Assembly (NCBI GenBank): GCA_016711265.1
Contig: JADJTI010000004.1
Coordinates: forward strand, 310,001-374,000
Length of the DNA stretch: 64,000 bases
Direction of reading: 5' to 3'
Source: Austwickia sp.
GTDB taxonomy: Bacteria; Actinomycetota; Actinomycetes; Actinomycetales; Dermatophilaceae
The notes beneath the pieces were generated by a model that did no database searches, was not told the DNA's origin, and saw only the letters and a program-made list of their open reading frames with translations. The position numbers were made by a program, and so were the translations under genes. Of the stretch, positions 58,042 to 64,000 are shown piece by piece (positions within the stretch are counted from its first letter, which is position 1; each line of letters starts with the position of its first letter).

Positions 58042-59925
58042 ATGTCGGCGCAGCCCCCGGAACCGGAGCCCCAGGACTCCACGGTGGAGTTGCTGCGGCT
58101 CCTGGCCGACGGAGCCTCGCCGACCCAACTCGGGCGGGTCGGCGCGGACCCCGAGGCGCTCAGCCTTGCCGTCCGTGCCGCCACCCGCCTCGAGGACCAG
58201 CGGGGCCGGGAGCGGGCCCTGCGGGCGCTGGTCGACACCGCGCGTGACCTTGCGGCCACCACCGACCCCGCGGGCGTCCTGGACGCCATCGTGCGGCGCG
58301 CCCGGGGCCTGCTTGGCAGCGACGTCGCCTATCTGACGCTGTACGACCCGGATCGCGGCGACACGTACATGCGAGCCACCGACGGGGTCGTGGCGGCCTC
58401 CTTCCGCACGGTGCGCCTGCCCCTGGGTGCCGGGCTGGGCGGCCTGGTGGCCTCCACCCGGGAAGCCTGGTGGACCAGCGACTACCAGCACGACACCCGG
58501 TTCTCCCACCTGGACAGCATCGACAACCCCGTGGCCGACGAGGGACTCGTGGGGATCTGCGGCACTCCTCTGCTGGTCGAGGAGGAGTTCGTCGGGGTGC
58601 TGTTCGCGTCGTACCGGAGTCGGCACGCCTTCTCCCCCGAGGAGGTCGCCCTGCTCGGGTCGCTGGCCACGCTGGCGGCGCTGTCCATCCTGCAGACCCG
58701 TTCCCGCCAGGCCACCGAAGCCGCCCTCGCCAAGCTCTCACTTGCCCACGCGGCCGAACACCGGCACGCCCAGGACGTCGAACGCTCCGCCGCCGCGCAC
58801 GACCGGTTCACGCACCTGGTGGCCTCCGGTGGGGGTGTCGACGACCTGACCCGAGGCGTCGGCGAGGTGCTTGGCGGGTGGGCCGTACTGGTGGACGTCG
58901 ACGGCACCCGCCGCAGCGCCTTCGGGGAGGTACCCGGCCCGCCGGTGGAGGTGGGCGCACCCGACCCACTCGCCGAGGATGCGCTGGTCGGGGCCGCTCG
59001 GGAGGCCGGCCACGGGGTTCCGGACGGCGAACGGTACGCCGTGGGCGTGCGTGCCCGGCGCGAACTGATCGCCCTGCTGATCTGCGGGGCCCCCGGCGGC
59101 GGCGAGGCCAACCTCCCGATCGTCGAGCGGGCGGCGGCCGTCACCGCCGTACTGCTGGTGTTCGAACGGGAAACCGCCGCGGCCCGGCAGCGGGCGCTCT
59201 CCGACCAGGTATCGGACCTGGTCGGCGGCACCCTGACAGGCCTCGAGGCCTCCCGGCTGCTGACCCGCGAGGGCTTGAACCCCAACCGGCCCTACTGTCT
59301 GCTCGCGCTGCGCGGGCAACGTCTGGCGATGAACGGCCTGGTGTTGGCGGCCTCCGCTGCCGTCGGCGATGGCGGGCTCGTCGGCCAGCATGGGAAACGC
59401 CTGGTCGCGCTGATGGCCGGTGATGACCCCGGGGTGCTGGCCGCCGCCCTGGTACGTCGTCTGGGCGCCTCCGATGAGGTCACCGCCGCCGGCGTGGGGC
59501 CGCTGACCGGCACCGACGCGATCCCCGAGGCGTTCACCGAAGCCGCCCGCACCGTCGATGCCATGATCGCCCTCGGCCGCCGAGGCGAGGGCGCCGCAAC
59601 CGCCGACCTGGGGTTCGCCGGTCTTATCGTGGGTTCCACCCCCGACGTGGCCGGGTACGTGACGCGGGTGCTGGGGCCGGTGCTGGCCTACGATCGGGAA
59701 CGCGGGACCACCCTGATCGGGACCATCGATGCCTACTTCGGCGCGGACCGGGCCCTGCGCCGTACCGCCGACGCCCTGCACGTACATGTCAACACGGTGG
59801 TACAACGGCTGGAGCGGGTGGCGACCCTGCTCGGTGATCGCTGGCAGGAACCCGAGTCGGCGCTCGAGATCCAGCTGGCCCTGCGCTTGCGCCGGCTGCT
59901 GCACCCCGACGCCCGGCAGGGCTGA
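58042..59925 (+). CDS. PucR-like regulator with GAF domain and C-terminal HTH
   Basis: Transcription factor of 627 residues. The GAF domain is near 70-215 (LGSDVAYLTLYDPDRGDTYM, LPLGAGLGGLVASTREAWWT). Coiled linker 215-255. A GGDEF-like alpha/beta domain follows (about 360-480). The C-terminal PucR-type HTH is near 550-615 (YFGADRALRRTADALHVHVN, TVVQRLERVATLLGDRW). These regulators often activate neighbouring catabolic genes when a small acid or CoA thioester binds. It follows the CoA-transferase/SDR genes with 84 bp between, so it likely controls that cluster. ATG at 58042. Confidence 0.88.
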   Translation: MSAQPPEPEPQDSTVELLRLLADGASPTQLGRVGADPEALSLAVRAATRLEDQRGRERALRALVDTARDLAATTDPAGVLDAIVRRARGLLGSDVAYLTLYDPDRGDTYMRATDGVVAASFRTVRLPLGAGLGGLVASTREAWWTSDYQHDTRFSHLDSIDNPVADEGLVGICGTPLLVEEEFVGVLFASYRSRHAFSPEEVALLGSLATLAALSILQTRSRQATEAALAKLSLAHAAEHRHAQDVERSAAAHDRFTHLVASGGGVDDLTRGVGEVLGGWAVLVDVDGTRRSAFGEVPGPPVEVGAPDPLAEDALVGAAREAGHGVPDGERYAVGVRARRELIALLICGAPGGGEANLPIVERAAAVTAVLLVFERETAAARQRALSDQVSDLVGGTLTGLEASRLLTREGLNPNRPYCLLALRGQRLAMNGLVLAASAAVGDGGLVGQHGKRLVALMAGDDPGVLAAALVRRLGASDEVTAAGVGPLTGTDAIPEAFTEAARTVDAMIALGRRGEGAATADLGFAGLIVGSTPDVAGYVTRVLGPVLAYDRERGTTLIGTIDAYFGADRALRRTADALHVHVNTVVQRLERVATLLGDRWQEPESALEIQLALRLRRLLHPDARQG

Positions 59926-59973
59926 CCACCGACGGCCGACGCCCGGCGGAACGCCCGCAACCGACACCCACCG

Positions 59974-60093
59974 CCGACCTGGTGCAGGATCACCCGACCT
60001 GGTGCAGGATCACCCGACCTGGTGCCCCCTGCAACCCGCACCCAGTCGGACCAACCCGCACCCCAGTCAGGGCAACCCGCACCCAGTCAGGGC
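59974..60093. repeat. Intergenic array C (two adjacent sets of 20-bp units)
   Basis: Set 1: CCGACCTGGTGCAGGATCAC at 59974 and 59994, plus 12 bp of a third. Set 2: AACCCGCACCCAGTCAGGGC-like units of 20-21 bp at 60033, 60053 and 60074. GGTGCAGG in set 1 is inverted by CCTGCACC just after set 2. It fills the gap between the convergent PucR and groEL genes. Confidence 0.75.
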
Positions 60094-60103
60094 ACCTGCA
60101 CCG

Positions 60104-60146
60104 GAAACGACGAAGGCCGAGCCCTGTCGGGCCCGGCCTTCGTCGT
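60104..60146 (-). terminator. groEL terminator
   Basis: Long stem (about 18 bp with one mismatch) formed by 60107-60124 and 60129-60146 around a 4-nt loop; on the minus strand it is followed by TTTCC. It lies 76 bp past the groEL stop and may also serve the convergent strand. Confidence 0.75.
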
Positions 60147-60175
60147 CTTCGCTACGTGCTTCGTCAAAAGCCCAT
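60147..60175 (-). repeat. Duplicated groEL 3' end
   Basis: This 29-bp segment repeats the last codons, stop and following bases of groEL (60205-60233) with one mismatch, 58 bp apart. On the minus strand it still reads ATG-GGC-TTT-TGA, mirroring the Met-Gly-Phe-stop end of GroEL. Confidence 0.8.
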
Positions 60176-60221
60176 GCTCAAGTCGGCTTCTTCCTCACAC
60201 TCCGCTTCGCTACGTGCTTCG

Positions 60222-61850
<1,629 letters not shown>

Positions 61851-62020
61851 GTGTGGTGGTTCCTCCCACGCCATTGCGATGGCGGACGTGTCGAAAACCG
61901 GGCGATGCCCGCGACGGACGACCTGGGGCTCACGCTGATCTCAGCACGAAACCGCCGGGCCTCACCGGACCGGTCGCTGCTCACCCTCGGCGTCCGAGCC
62001 TCCCGCACGGGTCCCGCGCG
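61851..62020 (-). other. groEL leader
   Basis: About 170 bp between the CIRCE sites and groEL. GGAGGAACCACCACAC-type sequence supplies the ribosome binding site. I see no other gene or structured RNA. Confidence 0.5.
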
Positions 62021-62047
62021 TTATCACTCGCACCCCGAGAGTGCTAA
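62021..62047. promoter_or_regulatory. CIRCE operator 1 (HrcA site)
   Basis: TTATCACTC-N9-GAGTGCTAA, one mismatch from the CIRCE consensus TTAGCACTC-N9-GAGTGCTAA. HrcA binds this to repress chaperonin genes until heat shock. Confidence 0.92.
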
Positions 62048-62055
62048 GTCCATGA

Positions 62056-62082
62056 TTAGCACTCGACCTAGGAGAGTGCAAA
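62056..62082. promoter_or_regulatory. CIRCE operator 2 (HrcA site)
   Basis: TTAGCACTC-N9-GAGTGCAAA, one mismatch from consensus, 8 bp from the first site. Together they create a 61-bp tandem operator upstream of groEL. Confidence 0.92.
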
Positions 62083-62124
62083 TGCCCGGCCCGCCATCGC
62101 CGCGTCGAGCCGGCGCAATCGGCG

Positions 62125-62961
62125 TTACTGCTCGATGTGGAGCAACCGCTCCACGGCCCGGCGGACGGTCTCCTCGCTGAACCCACTGCCCAGCCCACGG
62201 CGTACCAGGTCATCAGGGTTGCGCTCGCCCGCCCCGCGCCCCTCGCCGAGGAACCACGCCAGTCGGCGGTGCCGTTCACATTGCTCCTCGACCGCATCGA
62301 GGCCGACGACCGATCCGTGCCCCGGCACCGAGATCCGGCCCAGTCCGGCCTCCACGGTGTCGAGCAGGTGGGAGAGCGTGTTGCCCCAGTCGCGCGGGAA
62401 ACCATCCTCGTACGCCGGGTCGGCGCCGATTTCGACGAGGTCACCCCAGAACACGACACCGGCGTCGGGTACGGCGAGCACCAAGTCGTGGTCGGTGTGC
62501 CCGGCGCCGCCGTACAACAGGTTGATGCTCCGCCCGCCAAGGTCGACGGACTCGCGGTGCGGCACCAACCGGTCCGGCGGGACCAAGCGGCTGGCCGCCA
62601 CCCGCTCGGCGACCTCCAGCTCGCCGGCGGTCCGCAGTTCCCCGATCACCCGCGCCTGGAGCTGGTCACCCAGGTGCCCAAGCCAGTAGGCACACCCTGG
62701 GGTGCCCCACACCGTGGCCGGCAGGAATGCCGCGGCACCGTAGGCGTGGTCGAAGTGGGCGTGCGTGAGCATCACCTGCCAGGGCAGTGACGTCACACCT
62801 CGGACCGAGGCGGCGACCTCCGCGCCGTGCCGTTCGTCCCAGCCGGTGTCCACCACCAGGCACTGGTGCTCGCCGACCACAAGACCGACGTTGACGTCGA
62901 GGTAGTCGTGCCGTCGCAGGAAGACGTTGTGGGCGATCTCAGTCCACGGGCTCGGGCTCAC
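62125..62961 (-). CDS. Metallo-beta-lactamase-fold hydrolase
   Basis: Zinc hydrolase-type protein of 278 residues. Signature THAHFDHAYG near 65-74 (HxHxDH), further ligands His in GGAGHTDHDLVL near 151, Asp in VVFWGDLVEIGADP near 172 and His in ISVPGHGSVVG near 209. Similar to quinoprotein-relay SoxH-like and beta-lactamase-like MBL proteins; substrate unknown. C-terminal 60 residues are helical. ATG at 62961. It ends 43 bp from the CIRCE region, so it may be weakly co-regulated, but it reads the same direction as groEL. Confidence 0.88.
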   Translation of the reverse strand: MSPSPWTEIAHNVFLRRHDYLDVNVGLVVGEHQCLVVDTGWDERHGAEVAASVRGVTSLPWQVMLTHAHFDHAYGAAAFLPATVWGTPGCAYWLGHLGDQLQARVIGELRTAGELEVAERVAASRLVPPDRLVPHRESVDLGGRSINLLYGGAGHTDHDLVLAVPDAGVVFWGDLVEIGADPAYEDGFPRDWGNTLSHLLDTVEAGLGRISVPGHGSVVGLDAVEEQCERHRRLAWFLGEGRGAGERNPDDLVRRGLGSGFSEETVRRAVERLLHIEQ

Positions 62962-63031
62962 AACGGCCCAGTATGCGACGCGAACGTGATCCAGGCCACC
63001 CCCGCAGGGGGAGACGGGTCGTGGGTGAGAA

Positions 63032-63355
63032 CTATGAACGGCCGTCCAGCCGGCGGGCGGAACGTTCGTGACGGCGCGCCGACCGCAGCCGCCGTAGGCG
63101 CTTGACCAGCATCGGATCGAACTCCAGGGCGTCCGGGTGATCGAGCAACATGTTGAGGATCTGGTAGTAGCGCGTGGGAGTCAGGTCGAACAACGACTTG
63201 ATCGAGTCCTCTTTGACCCCTGGGTGCTTCCACCACTGCCGCTCGAACGCCAAGATGTCCCGTTCACGCTCACTCAGTCCCGCCGGGTCGGCGCCCGCCG
63301 CTCGCTGTGCCGAAACGTCCATCCCCATCCCTTCGGTCCCCAAGCGCTGCCCCAT
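63032..63355 (-). CDS. DUF3263 family protein
   Basis: Small basic protein of up to 107 residues found in actinobacteria. The DUF3263 core is LSERERDILAFERQWWKHPG near 27-46, then VKEDSIKSLFDLTPTRYYQI and LNMLLDHPDALEFDPMLVKR. The helix-turn-helix-like spacing and Arg-rich tail suggest DNA binding. Function is unknown. Start ATG at 63355; internal ATG codons about ten codons later are alternatives with a better GAAGGG site. Confidence 0.85.
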   Translation of the reverse strand: MGQRLGTEGMGMDVSAQRAAGADPAGLSERERDILAFERQWWKHPGVKEDSIKSLFDLTPTRYYQILNMLLDHPDALEFDPMLVKRLRRLRSARRHERSARRLDGRS

Positions 63356-63467
63356 ACGTCGAGGTCAACCACCGGCCAGCCATCCTCACCCGCAGTCTGA
63401 CACGGCGGTCCGACAATCGAACGACAGCGTTGTCATTCCCGCGTGGCGGTGACGTGTAACACCTGGG

Positions 63468-63494
63468 TTCAGTTCCGCCTGGTGAAACCGATAG
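63468..63494 (+). promoter_or_regulatory. FliA (sigma-28)-type promoter
   Basis: TTCAGTTC-N11-ACCGATAG compared with the FliA consensus TAAAGTTT-N11-GCCGATAA: 11 of 16 matches and exact spacer. It lies 34 bp before the chemoreceptor-like start, so the gene probably belongs to a flagellar/chemotaxis regulon. Confidence 0.5.
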
Positions 63495-63528
63495 GCAGCT
63501 GAACGTTTCGAGAGAACGGAACCGCCTC

Positions 63529-64000
63529 ATGCACCGAGGGATTCGCGCGAAGATCATCATCCTGACCCTGGCCTGCCTGATCGCGTCCGGCGTGGCCCTG
63601 ACGGGCATCAGCGCCTGGCGGAGCCAGACCTTCGCCAGTTCCGCGGCGCAGGACGTCTCCGCCCTGGTCGAAGAGGACCTCGACCGCGCCGCCCGCGGGA
63701 TCTACGACGTGGTCGCCGCCCAAGGAGAGTCGATCAGCGACCGCGTCACGGCCAACATGCGGGTCGCCGCCACCACGCTGAGTCGCGCGGGGGGGCTTCG
63801 CTTCGGCGCGGAGCGGGTCACCTGGTCCGCGACGAATCAAGTCAACCAGCAGGTCAGCACGATCACTCTGCCCCAGGCCCTAGTGGGCTCCAGCTGGCTT
63901 GGCCAGCAGAAGTCCGTGCAGGCTGCGGTGCCCGTGGTCGATGATGTCTATCGACAGGTCGGAGGGGCCGTCACCGTCTTCCAGCGGATGAACGCGGCCG
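63529..64000 (+). CDS. Methyl-accepting chemotaxis-type sensor, N-terminal part
   Basis: Partial gene cut by the right edge; 157 residues are visible. MHRGIRAKIIILTLACLIAS is a TM anchor, followed by a helical extracytoplasmic segment and the start of a Cache-like sensor (KSVQAAVPVVDDVYRQVGGA, TVFQRMNAA), which resembles the Cache_3-Cache_2 domain of chemoreceptors. The signalling domain would lie outside the window, so a kinase or cyclase output cannot be excluded. The FliA-type promoter favours a chemoreceptor. Confidence 0.75.
   Translation, partial: MHRGIRAKIIILTLACLIASGVALTGISAWRSQTFASSAAQDVSALVEEDLDRAARGIYDVVAAQGESISDRVTANMRVAATTLSRAGGLRFGAERVTWSATNQVNQQVSTITLPQALVGSSWLGQQKSVQAAVPVVDDVYRQVGGAVTVFQRMNAA

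Overview
The window is about 64 kb of very GC-rich DNA from an actinobacterium. The gene families point to the Micrococcales (Dermatophilaceae or Intrasporangiaceae type), but this is inferred from content only. Supporting markers are an IdeR/DtxR regulator with all metal ligands conserved, a pdxH–citrate synthase–serC run, DUF3027, DUF2530 and DUF3263 proteins, an XPB-type helicase with its separate helicase-associated partner, a WXG100 protein, a CIRCE-controlled groEL and a 6C-type small RNA. Starts are often GTG, genes are dense and ATGA overlaps are common. I see no rRNA, tRNA, transposase, phage gene, CRISPR array or origin.

Layout. 1-2833: divergent TPR protein (cut by the window edge) and an operon of cytosolic subtilase, ECF-type sigma factor and a small unknown protein. 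2995-6571: a 6-phosphogluconolactonase-like protein lacking catalytic residues, an alpha/beta hydrolase, an unknown protein and a 3-hydroxyacyl-CoA dehydrogenase. 6576-10693: universal stress protein, NUDIX hydrolase, small membrane protein, LysR regulator, secreted SGNH hydrolase. 10797-17351: NarL-type two-component pair, an FtsX-type permease with no ATPase beside it, and an atypical acyl-CoA ligase. 17427-23539: siderophore-binding lipoprotein, an SbcCD-like ATPase/nuclease pair and two fluoride channel genes. 23590-29348: NlpC/P60 hydrolase, ideR, 6C-like RNA, pdxH, citrate synthase, serC and a 28-residue membrane microprotein. 29608-37190: YhgE/Pip protein, MMPL transporter fused to a degenerate ABC-like domain, TetR repressor, purine permease. 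37228-48998: housekeeping block with DUF2530, DUF3027, cold-shock protein, helicase-associated protein, VOC protein, M13 peptidase, HMG-CoA lyase, an immunity-like/Arr fusion, a cell-wall amidase and the XPB helicase. 49303-53557: PhoP-like regulator, sensor kinase, HtrA protease and a WXG100 protein. 53702-59925: a likely ketone-body or short-chain acyl-CoA cluster (GntP permease, CoA transferase, SDR, PucR regulator). 60222-64000: groEL, MBL-fold hydrolase, DUF3263 protein and the start of a chemoreceptor-like protein behind a FliA-type promoter.

Functional links. 3-Hydroxyacyl-CoA dehydrogenase, HMG-CoA lyase, acyl-CoA ligase, CoA transferase, SDR and GntP permease together suggest use of hydroxybutyrate/acetoacetate or leucine-derived acyl-CoAs. 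The PhoP-like regulator, kinase and HtrA protease form an envelope-stress module, and 7-mer direct repeats with an 11-bp period precede both the regulator and the protease.

The most unusual sequence-level signals are non-coding: three families of intergenic arrays built from 19-20 bp units, two of them with inverted halves around a centre and each present twice; an 11-bp phased repeat class at several promoters; three GATCACG motifs spaced 21 and 22 bp upstream of the NlpC/P60 gene; two tandem CIRCE operators; and a duplicated groEL 3' end.
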